This document shows positions 1 through 7,534 of a DNA stretch of 64,000 bases, piece after piece. Within the stretch, counting starts at the first letter, position 1, and each line of letters starts with the position of its first letter. The notes under the pieces are model-generated. The model had not been told where the DNA came from. It searched no databases and was given only the letters and a program-made list of their open reading frames with translations. The translations under genes and the position numbers were made by a program. The stretch comes from Paenirhodobacter hankyongi. Lineage in GTDB: Bacteria > Pseudomonadota > Alphaproteobacteria > Rhodobacterales > Rhodobacteraceae. The stretch covers positions 1 to 64,000 of the forward strand of contig NZ_RCHI01000013.1 in the NCBI RefSeq assembly GCF_003664585.1, written 5' to 3'.

Positions 1-141
1 CGGAGCCTGACCACCGCAATCGCCCGCCCCGCTGCACGAGATGATAGCTCCGCGCGTCGGGCGATTGCTCAACCTGCGCCGATCGGCGTAAACCCCAACC
101 GGGCTCCGGTCACGGCTGGATGAAAGACCCGTGGCAGGTCA

Positions 142-268
142 GGGCGGCTCAAGGACTGGCGGCGCGTCGCCACACGATACGACCGGTGCCCAGAAACCTT
201 CTTCTCCGCGATCATGCTCGCTGCAACCGTCTTGTTCTGGCTGTGAAATCTAATGAGTCTGGAGCCTA
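142..268 (+). mobile_element. IS5-family transposase 3' fragment with right end
   Basis: Translating from 142 gives GRLKDWRRVATRYDRCP, then a hydrophobic tail ending FWL and a TGA at 244-246. This is the typical C-terminus of IS5-family (IS427-like) transposases. A right-end-like sequence, GAGTCTGGAGCC, follows and abuts a TAG at 267-269. Only about 34 codons survive, and a TGA lies in frame at 121-123, so this is a dead remnant. It is 25/34 identical to the second remnant near 1240-1342, counted by eye within this window. Confidence 0.8.
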
Positions 269-305
269 GGTTTATCATAATCTCTCCAATGCGTTGAGGC
301 GCCCG

Positions 306-1058
306 TCAGTGCCACTGCGGCCTCGCCTCAAGCGTCTCGGCACGCGCGATCATCCGCATCACAGTCCGGAGCGAGATGGGACCTGCGCTCGCTTGGATCG
401 CTTCCACGATCACCTCGATGCTGTCATCGCTCAAAGCACGCCGCGCGCCCTGACGACGCGCGAAACCGGTCAGGTCCCGCGTTGTCAGGTGCGGCAGCCG
501 GATCGGCGGGCAGCGGCTCAGCAGAGGCTCTGGAATGGGGCGCGTCGCGTTGACGGTCATGACCCATGACACCTGTCCCAAGTCAAATGGCACCTGAAAA
601 TACGGGCAAGTCCAACGGTTTGCGGTTGCGGGCTCCAACAGTGGCAACAGTCCGCCGCACAGATCATAGGACCCGCCATTCGTCCCTGTCACACGACCGG
701 CCTTTTCGAGTTCATCGATCACGACGATCGGGTTGCCAACCCTCTCCTGAAGGATCAGCTGTAGCAGCCGCCCGGGTCCTGCGGTGGCCCAGCCGCGCTG
801 ACAGCCGAGCAATCCGAAACTGGCGTTCTCGACCGTCGCCTCAACCGATATCGACGGCATACGCAGCGCGGTAGCCAGATGACGTGCCCAAGTCGACTTT
901 GCGATCCCCGGGGGCCCATCGAGCAGAAGCGGCGGCAAGCGAACGCCCGGCCAACCCTCGCGCACCGATTTCCGCAACGCGTGCCCTTGGTGGAATATTA
1001 TCCAGCAACCGCAATGGGTTACGCTGGTGTGATGCCCCCGGGAATACGCCTCTCCCAA
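306..1058 (-). pseudogene. AAA ATPase, 5' end replaced by an IS remnant
   Basis: Recognisable AAA ATPase with a Lon-like ATPase core and no protease domain. Walker A reads GPPGIAKST (the usual final GK glycine is Ala), Walker B reads VVIDELEKAG, and a sensor-like stretch SWVMTVNATRPIPEPLLSRC follows. The similarity starts only at about HALRKSVREGWPG (near 985). The roughly 25 residues upstream of it in this frame are antisense to IS5-type coding sequence. I infer that the native N-terminus was lost when the IS inserted. The remaining frame is open to a stop at 306, so a truncated protein could still be made from the ATG at 1058 or a later start. The gene sits between two same-direction IS fragments. 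Its cellular role is unknown; the family is common in Rhodobacteraceae, from memory. Confidence 0.6.
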
Positions 1059-1348
1059 GACCCTATACCACCGCTGGAAGCGGTGGAGCGACCTGGTTCA
1101 GGGGAGCACTGAAAGACAAAGGGATAAAGCCTGTCTCCCCGGGAAGGATGTCGCGTGCCAGGCACGTGAAACACGACAAGCGCCGCGACGAACGCCGCAA
1201 CCGGATCGAGATCATGTTCGGACGACCGAAGGACTGGCGACGGGGTGCCACCCGCTACGATCGATGCCCAAAGCTCTTCCTCTCCGCCATCCTCTTCGCC
1301 GCAACCGTCATCTTCCGGCTCTGCCCCGAGAACCAGTCCTGACCCTAG
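985..1348 (+). mobile_element. Internally deleted IS5-family element
   Basis: Two transposase pieces lie in tandem. An ORF1-type piece reads SNRNGLRWCDAP (around 1004-1039) and, in a shifted frame, REYASPKTLYHRWKRWSD (about 1039-1092). It runs directly into an ORF2 C-terminal piece WFRGALKDKGIKPVSPGR (from 1094), continuing through KRRDERRNRIEIMFGR to FRL near 1324. The middle of the element, normally several hundred bases, is missing. A right-end-like CAGTCCTGACCC runs up to CTAG at 1345-1348, matching 11/15 positions of the other remnant's end. The usual stop after the hydrophobic tail has mutated from TGA to TGC. Confidence 0.75.
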
Positions 1349-2250
1349 AGGGATCTCTGCCGTTCGGGATAGTAGGTCCAGGCAACGAACCGGCTGGTCT
1401 TCTGTCCCTGCGCCATTTCGACGACCCTGAACTCGGCAACCCTCGCCTTTTTCAGCAGCCGGAAAAGTGGCTTGAGGCTGTCCTTCTTGGACACCAGGCA
1501 GGTGAACCACAGGCATTGGTCGGCAAAAGCCATGCTCTGCTCGATCATGCGGGCGATGAAGCCGATTTCACCCCCGGGGCACCAGAGCTCGGCATTCTGG
1601 CCGCCGAAATTGAGTTCGGCCGAGTGCCCCTTGCCAAGATTGCGCCACTTGCGCCGCGTGCCCTCTTCGGCTTCGGCAGGCGATGCGTGAAACGGCGGAT
1701 TGCACAGCGTGACATGGAAAATGTCATCGGGGCCGACAACGCCTGCGAAGATATCCTCCGGGTTCTTCTGATGTCGGAGCCGGATGTTCAGCCCGTTGCG
1801 TTTGCAGATCTCGCGGCCCGACCTGATCGAGAGCGGGTCGATATCGACGCCGGTGAAGTCCCAGCCGTATTCATGCCGACCTGTCAGCGGATACACGAGG
1901 CTGGCGCCGGTCCCGATGTCGAGCGCCTTGATCTCGGGGCCGAGAGGGATCTTCTGGCCGTTACTCTCGGCCAGAAGATCCGCCAGGTAGTGGATGTAAT
2001 CGACACGGCCCGGGATCGGGGGGCACAGGAAAGAGGCCGGAATGTCCCAGAACTCGATGTCGTAATGTGCCCTCAGGAGGGCCCGGTTGAGCATGCGGAC
2101 CGCGTTTGCGTCTTGAAAATCGATCGTCATCCGACCGCTCGGGTTTCTTGTCGTGACGGCCTTCAGTTCGGGGGATGTCACGAACAGGCGCTCGAAGTCA
2201 TACCCCTCCCGGTGCTGGTTGCGGGGGTGCAGGATGGATTTGACCGCCAT
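1345..2250 (-). CDS. rlmF: 23S rRNA (adenine(1618)-N6)-methyltransferase RlmF
   Basis: SAM-dependent N6-methyltransferase of A1618 in 23S rRNA (E. coli numbering), acting on the large subunit RNA in the cytoplasm. The 301-residue protein has the N-terminal NQHREGYDF segment, the SAM-binding motif ALDIGTGASLVYPL, the acidic VDIDP and the catalytic CNPPFHAS motif characteristic of RlmF. It ends with SRFVAWTYYPERQRSL. The stop codon TAG (1347-1345) lies inside the CTAG that bounds the IS5 remnant, so the last residues may have been altered by that insertion, although the catalytic core is intact. ATG at 2250 is the natural start. It is not obviously in an operon. Confidence 0.9.
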   Translation of the reverse strand: MAVKSILHPRNQHREGYDFERLFVTSPELKAVTTRNPSGRMTIDFQDANAVRMLNRALLRAHYDIEFWDIPASFLCPPIPGRVDYIHYLADLLAESNGQKIPLGPEIKALDIGTGASLVYPLTGRHEYGWDFTGVDIDPLSIRSGREICKRNGLNIRLRHQKNPEDIFAGVVGPDDIFHVTLCNPPFHASPAEAEEGTRRKWRNLGKGHSAELNFGGQNAELWCPGGEIGFIARMIEQSMAFADQCLWFTCLVSKKDSLKPLFRLLKKARVAEFRVVEMAQGQKTSRFVAWTYYPERQRSL

Positions 2251-2740
2251 CGGAAACCTTCTAGCCTATGGGTGCAGGCCGCTCGCCCGACAGGGCTTCA
2301 AGCTTAGAGCGTCGTGGCCGCCTGCGGAATAGCTGAACGGCACCGAGACGCCGGGTGACCTTCCCGCCACGGCCCGTCGCGAAGCGGCTGCGCCGCAGCG
2401 AAGGACGGCGCCGCCCGTTCCGGTCATTCCGGCCTGTCGACAGAAAGCGCGCGGCAGCGACGCGAAAGGCCGAGCGTCGTCCAGAGGCAACGCGGCATGC
2501 CCTTCGCGCCAATCGTCGCCATCTGGCGGCTCTTGCGGCGCGCGGCGCTTGCCTGCGGGGGCTCATGGGCGGCGAGGGGGGCTGCCCGGGATGGCCGGCT
2601 TGCCCTTCTGCAGCATCGATCCGGCGGCGGAATGGGGCTCGGGCGGGGCTGCGCGTCCGAAGGCGGGGCCGTTGCGTGGGCGCGATTCCTGGCCCCGGCG
2701 TTCCGATCGGGCATCAAGCCTCTCGGCGACAAGAAATCCG
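2251..2740. other. Long non-coding stretch between rlmF and the amine-oxidase operon
   Basis: About 490 bases in which all open frames are rich in Arg/Ala/Pro/Gly and resemble no protein I recognise. I see no tRNA, repeat array or convincing gene. It may be decayed sequence that belongs with the IS-scarred edge to its left. Confidence 0.5.
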
Positions 2741-2788
2741 TTGACAGACGGCAGGGCGCTCCGCTCTATGAAAGATAACAACTGTTAT
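2741..2788 (+). promoter_or_regulatory. Putative promoter with palindromic operator
   Basis: TTGACA at 2741-2746 is a consensus -35. A weak -10 (TATGAA or TCTATG) lies at 2765-2772. Immediately after it is the perfect 6-2-6 inverted repeat ATAACA-AC-TGTTAT (2775-2788), where a repressor would block transcription start. It precedes the oxidase genes, whose third member encodes a TetR-type repressor, the obvious candidate ligand. Confidence 0.5.
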
Positions 2789-2880
2789 GTCGCGTCACCG
2801 ATGGTTGGCGCGCAAGACTGGCGGTCGCGCTTTCCGGAGGTTTGTCCGGCTGGTGGCGGCACAGCACGGGGAGACGGGGA

Positions 2881-4389
2881 ATGAGAGACGGGACAGCATC
2901 GGCCGGGGGCGAGGCAATCGTCTTCAGCTTCAACGGGCGGCGCCTGACGGGGCGGGCGGGCGACACGCTGGCGGCTGCGCTGTGGCGCAACGGCATCCGC
3001 CGGGTGGCGACGACGCGCAAGCGGCACCTGCCGCTCGGGCTGCTCGGGGCCTCGGTCTCGGGCAACCTTGCGCGGGTCGATGGCATCCCGAACGTGCGGC
3101 TCGATCAGGTGCCGCTGCGCGCGGGGGCGCAGGTGCGGGCGCAGAACTGCTGGCCGGCGCCGGGGGTCGATGTGACGCGGGCGCTGTCGCTCGTGCCGGC
3201 ACCGTGGCTCTATGGCGGGTTCGAGCATGGCGCGCTGATGCCGCGCTCGCCGCGCGCGTTCCGTCTGGCGGAAAAGGTGATGAGCCATCTGGCCGGCATG
3301 GCCGATCCCCCGGCGCCGCGCCCGGGGCAGGCGGTGCCGGGCAGGCGGATCGAGGTTGACCTGCTTGTCGTCGGCGGCGGCGTCGAGGGGCGGCGCGTGG
3401 CGAATGCCGCCGCTGCCGAGGGGGTGCGCGTCGCGCTGGTGACCCGATCGGCTGCGGGCGGGACGGCGTGCGATCCGGCCCGGGCCGCGGTGCCGCTTGC
3501 GCCCCAGGTGCAGGTCTTCCCCGAGACCGAGGTCTTCGGCCTCTACCGCGGCGGCGAGATCGTGGCGGCGGCGCCGTTCGACACGACGCGCGGTGGGCTC
3601 GTCTTCGTGCCGGGCCGGGTGGTGCTGGCGACCGGCCGTCGGGCGATGCCGCTGCTGGTGCCCGGCAACCACCTGCCCGGGGTGATCGACGCGCGTGCCG
3701 CGCTGCGGCTGGCGCTCGATCATGGCGTCGCGCCGGGGCGCCGGATCGCGGTCTTCGCCGAAGATGCCTGCGCAGCGGCAGAGCTTGCGCGCCGCCTTGC
3801 GCCCTCGGGGGCGAGTTGCGTCCACGCCGGCCCGCGCACCGAGCTGCACCGCATCCTCGGCCGGAGCCGGGTGACGGGCGTCGAGGTGGGCGCGCGGCTG
3901 CGCTGCGATGGTGTGATCTTCGCGGGGGACGCGCGGCCCGATCCCGGGCTGCCGTTCCAGGCCTCGGCCGCCGGCTGCGTGCAGCTGCGCCCGGGCGCGA
4001 TCCCGCCGCGGGTGGCGCTTGCGGGCAGCTGTGCGCAGCCGGTCGCGCCGCTCGCACTGCCGGCGGTGCTCGAGGATGCGTCCTATGTCTGCGCCTGCAT
4101 GGATGTCACGGTGGGCGAGCTGCGCCACCACATCGACCGCGGCATCACCGATCTCGAGGTGCTCAAGCGCCTCACGTCCTGCGGGATGGGGCCGTGTCAG
4201 GGCTTTCCCTGCTGGGAGACGATGGCTGCGGTCGTCGCGCAGCTCGCGCCGCAGGCCGTGCAGCGCGTGCCAAGGCCAAGCCACCGCGCCCCGCGCCGGG
4301 CGCTGACCGTGGCACAGGCGGCGGGGATGGAGGGGCTTGTCGCCCCCGATGTCCGCCCGGCAAGTGGTCCCGAGGGAGGGTATGAATGA
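2881..4389 (+). CDS. Sarcosine/opine oxidase-like alpha subunit, no aminomethyltransferase domain
   Basis: Probable electron-transfer subunit of a two-subunit amine or opine oxidase/dehydrogenase. The first ~100 residues form a ferredoxin-like Fer2_4 domain (FSFNGRRLTGRAGDTLAAAL) in which the cluster cysteines are missing. A central FAD/NAD-binding domain begins DLLVVGGGVEGRRVANAAAA. The C-terminus carries a BFD-type [2Fe-2S] site: C404-x-C406, then C439-x4-C444. It resembles the N-terminal half of SoxA but stops before the GcvT-like folate domain, making it closer to HcnB/NoxA/OoxA. ATG 2881 was chosen because conserved sequence begins shortly after it; in-frame upstream starts exist. It overlaps the next gene by ATGA. 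The substrate is not known. Confidence 0.75.
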   Translation: MRDGTASAGGEAIVFSFNGRRLTGRAGDTLAAALWRNGIRRVATTRKRHLPLGLLGASVSGNLARVDGIPNVRLDQVPLRAGAQVRAQNCWPAPGVDVTRALSLVPAPWLYGGFEHGALMPRSPRAFRLAEKVMSHLAGMADPPAPRPGQAVPGRRIEVDLLVVGGGVEGRRVANAAAAEGVRVALVTRSAAGGTACDPARAAVPLAPQVQVFPETEVFGLYRGGEIVAAAPFDTTRGGLVFVPGRVVLATGRRAMPLLVPGNHLPGVIDARAALRLALDHGVAPGRRIAVFAEDACAAAELARRLAPSGASCVHAGPRTELHRILGRSRVTGVEVGARLRCDGVIFAGDARPDPGLPFQASAAGCVQLRPGAIPPRVALAGSCAQPVAPLALPAVLEDASYVCACMDVTVGELRHHIDRGITDLEVLKRLTSCGMGPCQGFPCWETMAAVVAQLAPQAVQRVPRPSHRAPRRALTVAQAAGMEGLVAPDVRPASGPEGGYE

Positions 4390-5549
4390 TGCAGGCACAG
4401 GACAGGGCGCTGCCGTCGCAGGCCTCGGTGGTGATCGTGGGCGGCGGCATCCAGGGGCTCGCCTGTGCCTTCAACCTGGCGCGCAACGGCCGCAAGGGGG
4501 TGCTGGTGCTCGACGCGGGCTATTGGCAGGGGGGCGCCTCGGGGCGCAACGGCACGCTGATCCGCGGCGGCTTCGGCTCGCAGGCCTGGATCGAGCTGTT
4601 CGAGTTCTCGACCCGCTGCTGGCAGGATCTGTCGCGCACGCTTGGCCACAACACCATGTTCTCGCGCCGCGGCTACACGATGGTGGCCGAGACCGAACGC
4701 ACCGCGGGGGTGCTGAACGACACCATCCGGCTGCACCACCACTATGGGGTGAAGGCCGAGCTGATCTCGGGGGCGGGCGTGCGGCGGGTGCTGCCGGCGA
4801 TCCGGCACGACAAGGTGCTCAACGCGATCCATCTGGCCGATGGTGGCGTCGCGCCGCATCACGCCGGGATGAAGGCCTTCCATGCCGCCTGTCTCGAGGC
4901 CGGGGTCGATGTCCGCTATCGCACCCGGGTGACCGGGATCGAGACGCAGAATGGCCGTGCCGCGGCGGTGCTGGTGGGCGATCACCGGATTGCGGCCGAG
5001 ACCATCGTCGTTGCGGCGGGGGGTTTCAATCTGACCGTCGCCGAGATGGCCGGCGTCACCGTGCCCGGCCATTCGATGCGGATCGAGGCGATGGCACTCG
5101 AGCCGATCCGGCCGCTGATCGGCCCCGGCATCGCGCTGATCGACAGCCTGTGCTACATGCACCAGACCGCGCGCGGCGAGGTGGTGGGCGGCACCGAGGT
5201 GCCCGAGCGGCCGCGGATGAGCCTGACGGCCGATTTCCCGGTGCTGGCCCGCACGGCGGGCGTCTATGCCCGGCTTTTCCCGCAGCTCGCCGAGCTGCGC
5301 ATCCTGCGGCACTGGGCGGGGCTGATCCATGCGACGCCCGACTGGGCGCCGATGATCGGGCCGCATCCCGAGCTGCGCGACCTGTGGTTCTCGGCCGGCT
5401 GGTCCTATGGCTGGACCGGCGGGCCCGGCACCGGGGTGCTGCTTGCCCGCTCGATCACCGAGGGCAAGGTGGAGCGCCGGTTGCAACCCTTCGCACTCGA
5501 CCGTTTTGCACGCGGCGCGCCGCTCATCGACAAGACGATCGTTATGTAA
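4386..5549 (+). CDS. DAO-family FAD-dependent oxidoreductase (sarcosine oxidase beta-like)
   Basis: Catalytic flavoprotein of the pair encoded with the upstream alpha-like subunit. The N-terminus has the Rossmann motif VVIVGGGIQGLACAFNLARN followed by the conserved GGASGRNGTLIRGGF loop. The C-terminus has RILRHWAGLIHATPDWAPMIGP and the second FAD contact GWSYGWTGGPGTG. At 387 residues it has the normal length for SoxB/HcnC/OoxB-type subunits. It would oxidise a secondary or N-substituted amine to an imine, passing electrons to the partner. Start codons are ATGATG at 4386; the first overlaps the preceding stop, implying translational coupling. An amine or opine substrate is inferred from the neighbouring PotABCD-type importer. 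Confidence 0.8.
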   Translation: MMQAQDRALPSQASVVIVGGGIQGLACAFNLARNGRKGVLVLDAGYWQGGASGRNGTLIRGGFGSQAWIELFEFSTRCWQDLSRTLGHNTMFSRRGYTMVAETERTAGVLNDTIRLHHHYGVKAELISGAGVRRVLPAIRHDKVLNAIHLADGGVAPHHAGMKAFHAACLEAGVDVRYRTRVTGIETQNGRAAAVLVGDHRIAAETIVVAAGGFNLTVAEMAGVTVPGHSMRIEAMALEPIRPLIGPGIALIDSLCYMHQTARGEVVGGTEVPERPRMSLTADFPVLARTAGVYARLFPQLAELRILRHWAGLIHATPDWAPMIGPHPELRDLWFSAGWSYGWTGGPGTGVLLARSITEGKVERRLQPFALDRFARGAPLIDKTIVM

Positions 5550-5637
5550 CCTTGCGCCTGCGGGGCGGCGGCGGCACGATATGGCCGGACCCGCGGCCGC
5601 GGGACGCAACACCCGCCGGAACGAAGCGACGAGACCG

Positions 5638-6228
5638 ATGTCAGAGCCCAGACAGAACCCGATCGAGCGGATCACCGATGCGGTCTGCGACGTGCTTGCC
5701 GAGCAGGGCGTGACCGCGCTCAGCATGCGCAATGTCGCGGCACGCGCCGATGCCACGATCGGGCTCATCACCCACCACTTCCCGAACCGCGCGGCGATGG
5801 TGAAGGCCGCGGTGCGGGCCAGCTGGCTCAGGGATCAGGCGGTCGTCGTCTGGCCCGAGACCGCCGACCGCGCCGCGGTGCTGCGGGCGGTCAAGTTCTT
5901 CCTGCCACTCGACGCGGTCCGGCGTCGGCAGCTGTCGGTCTGGATCGGCTACTGGGCGCTGACCCAGCACGATGCCGGGCTGCACGAGATCCATGACGAA
6001 GTCTATGCGGCACTGCGCGGCCATCATCTGCACTGGATCCGCGCGCTCGGCTTTCCCCCCGAGGAGGCCGAACGCCTCGCCGACCGGCTGTGTGTCTCGC
6101 TCGACGGGTTGCTGCTTTATGCGCTGCTCTATCCGGGGCACTGGACGCCCGAGCGCCAGCTCGAGGCGGCGCGCGGCATGATCGACGATGTCTTCGCCCG
6201 GGCCCCGCGGCAGGGGCAGGTGGGCTGA
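5638..6228 (+). CDS. TetR/BetI-like transcriptional regulator
   Basis: 196-residue TetR-family repressor. The N-terminal helix-turn-helix is seen in ITDAVCDVLAEQGVTALSMR followed by NVAARADATIGLITHHFPNR, the arrangement found in BetI-type regulators. The C-terminal ligand domain includes VWIGYWALTQHDAGL. It lies 88 bp after the oxidase gene in the same direction, so it is probably co-transcribed and autoregulating the amine-oxidase unit. A plausible target is the palindrome at 2775-2788. The effector would be the amine substrate or its oxidation product; that is inference. Confidence 0.85.
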   Translation: MSEPRQNPIERITDAVCDVLAEQGVTALSMRNVAARADATIGLITHHFPNRAAMVKAAVRASWLRDQAVVVWPETADRAAVLRAVKFFLPLDAVRRRQLSVWIGYWALTQHDAGLHEIHDEVYAALRGHHLHWIRALGFPPEEAERLADRLCVSLDGLLLYALLYPGHWTPERQLEAARGMIDDVFARAPRQGQVG

Positions 6229-6371
6229 ACGGCGCGCCCGGGTGGCGTTTCCCGTGTGAAACTCCGCCTCGGTCACGCGTCCCGGCCTGGAGTTTTCATT
6301 ATTATGTCTGTTCTGCCGCGTGGAATGCTGAAGAAACGGCGTCATGCAGCGAATTTCGGACCTAGAATTCA

Positions 6372-6396
6372 TTTTACTAAAAAATTGTTTGACTAA
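6372..6396 (+). repeat. AT-rich direct repeat upstream of the importer
   Basis: TTTTACTAA (6372-6380) and TTTGACTAA (6388-6396) form a 9-bp near-exact direct repeat with 16-bp spacing. They lie in a conspicuously AT-rich island about 50 bp upstream of the binding-protein gene. This is the place to expect the importer promoter and an operator. I cannot assign -35/-10 boxes with confidence. Confidence 0.4.
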
Positions 6397-6443
6397 TTTC
6401 GTTTTCCTGACGACGCTGCGAGTCACCAACAAGGGAGACAAGA

Positions 6444-7454
6444 ATGCAGAAGACTCTGTGGAGCACGCTGCTGGTCGGGGCCTGCGTGCTGACCGCCGGG
6501 GCCGCGCTGGCCGAGACCACCCTCACCGTGTCGAGCTATGGCGGCGGCTATCAGGAGGCGCAGGACAAGGCCTATTTCGCGCCTTTCGCCGCCGCGCATC
6601 CCGAGATCACCATCCGCCAGGACAGCCCCTCGAGCAACGCCAAGCTGAAGGCGATGGTCGAGAGCGGCGCGGTCGACTGGGACATCATGGTCACCGACGA
6701 CAGCTTCGGGCTCGACAGCGATGCCGAGTGGCTCGAGCCGATCGACTACACGATCGTGAACCGCGACAAGTTCATCCCGGGCACCGCCGGCACCTACCGC
6801 ATCGCCTCGGACATCGAGGCGACGGTGCTCGCCTATAACGCGGCCGAGTTCTCCACTGCGCCGCAGGGCTACAAGGACTTCTTCGACCTCGAGAAATTCC
6901 CCGGCATGCGCGCGGTGTGGAAATACGCGCCGAGCGGCATCTTCGAGACCGCGCTGCTGGCCGACGGCGTGCCCGCCGACAAGCTCTATCCGCTGGATGT
7001 CGAGCGCGCGCTGAAGAAGCTCGACACGATCAAGGACCACATCGTGTGGTGGGATACCGGTGCGCAATCCGAGCAGCTTCTCGACAGCGGCGAGGCGAGC
7101 ATGGGTCTCGTCTGGGTCGGCCGCGCGGTCAGCGGTGCCGAGCAGGGCATCAAGATCGACTGGACGCAGTGGACCTCGCAGACCGGCTTCTGGGTGGTGC
7201 CGAAGGGCACGAAGAACCGCGAGGCGGCGATGAAGGCGCTCGAGTTCTTCACCGAGCCCGCGCAGCAGATCGCCTTCACCCAGTACATGCCCTATGGCCC
7301 GTCGAACAAGACTGCGGTCGCCGGGGTGAGCGAGACCTTCAAGGGCAACCTGCCGACCGATCACCTCGACAACCGGGTGCTGATGGATGCCGACTGGTGG
7401 GCGAAGAACGGCGCCGATGTCGACATGCGCTTCCAGGAATGGCTGCTCGAGTGA
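6444..7454 (+). CDS. PotD-like extracellular solute-binding protein
   Basis: Periplasmic receptor of an ABC importer of the spermidine/putrescine type. The 336-residue protein starts with a signal peptide (QKTLWSTLLVGACVLTAGA, cleavage after ALA near residue 24). The mature part begins ETTLTVSSYGGGYQEAQ, typical of the PotD/family-1 binding fold. Later blocks such as FFTEPAQQIAFTQYMPYGPS are characteristic of polyamine-type members. A good ribosome site (AAGGGAGA) lies 7 bases upstream of ATG. It is followed by two permeases and an ATPase in the same direction. Whether the ligand is putrescine, spermidine or another amine cannot be read from sequence. Confidence 0.88.
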   Translation: MQKTLWSTLLVGACVLTAGAALAETTLTVSSYGGGYQEAQDKAYFAPFAAAHPEITIRQDSPSSNAKLKAMVESGAVDWDIMVTDDSFGLDSDAEWLEPIDYTIVNRDKFIPGTAGTYRIASDIEATVLAYNAAEFSTAPQGYKDFFDLEKFPGMRAVWKYAPSGIFETALLADGVPADKLYPLDVERALKKLDTIKDHIVWWDTGAQSEQLLDSGEASMGLVWVGRAVSGAEQGIKIDWTQWTSQTGFWVVPKGTKNREAAMKALEFFTEPAQQIAFTQYMPYGPSNKTAVAGVSETFKGNLPTDHLDNRVLMDADWWAKNGADVDMRFQEWLLE

Positions 7455-7534
7455 GCCCTGCGCCGCACGCCTGACACCCAGCCCCTCCGGCCCGCCATCG
7501 CGCGGGCCGGACGCAAAGTCCCCGAAGGCCTGAC

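Noticed and set aside
1019-1516. Minus-strand open frame overlapping the rlmF 3' end
   Set aside because: It is antisense to IS5 transposase sequence and overlaps rlmF; no independent support.
2355-2744. Plus-strand open frame between rlmF and the oxidase genes
   Set aside because: Composition is Arg/Ala/Gly-rich, there is no ribosome site and no family resemblance; overlapping frames on the other strand look equally plausible.
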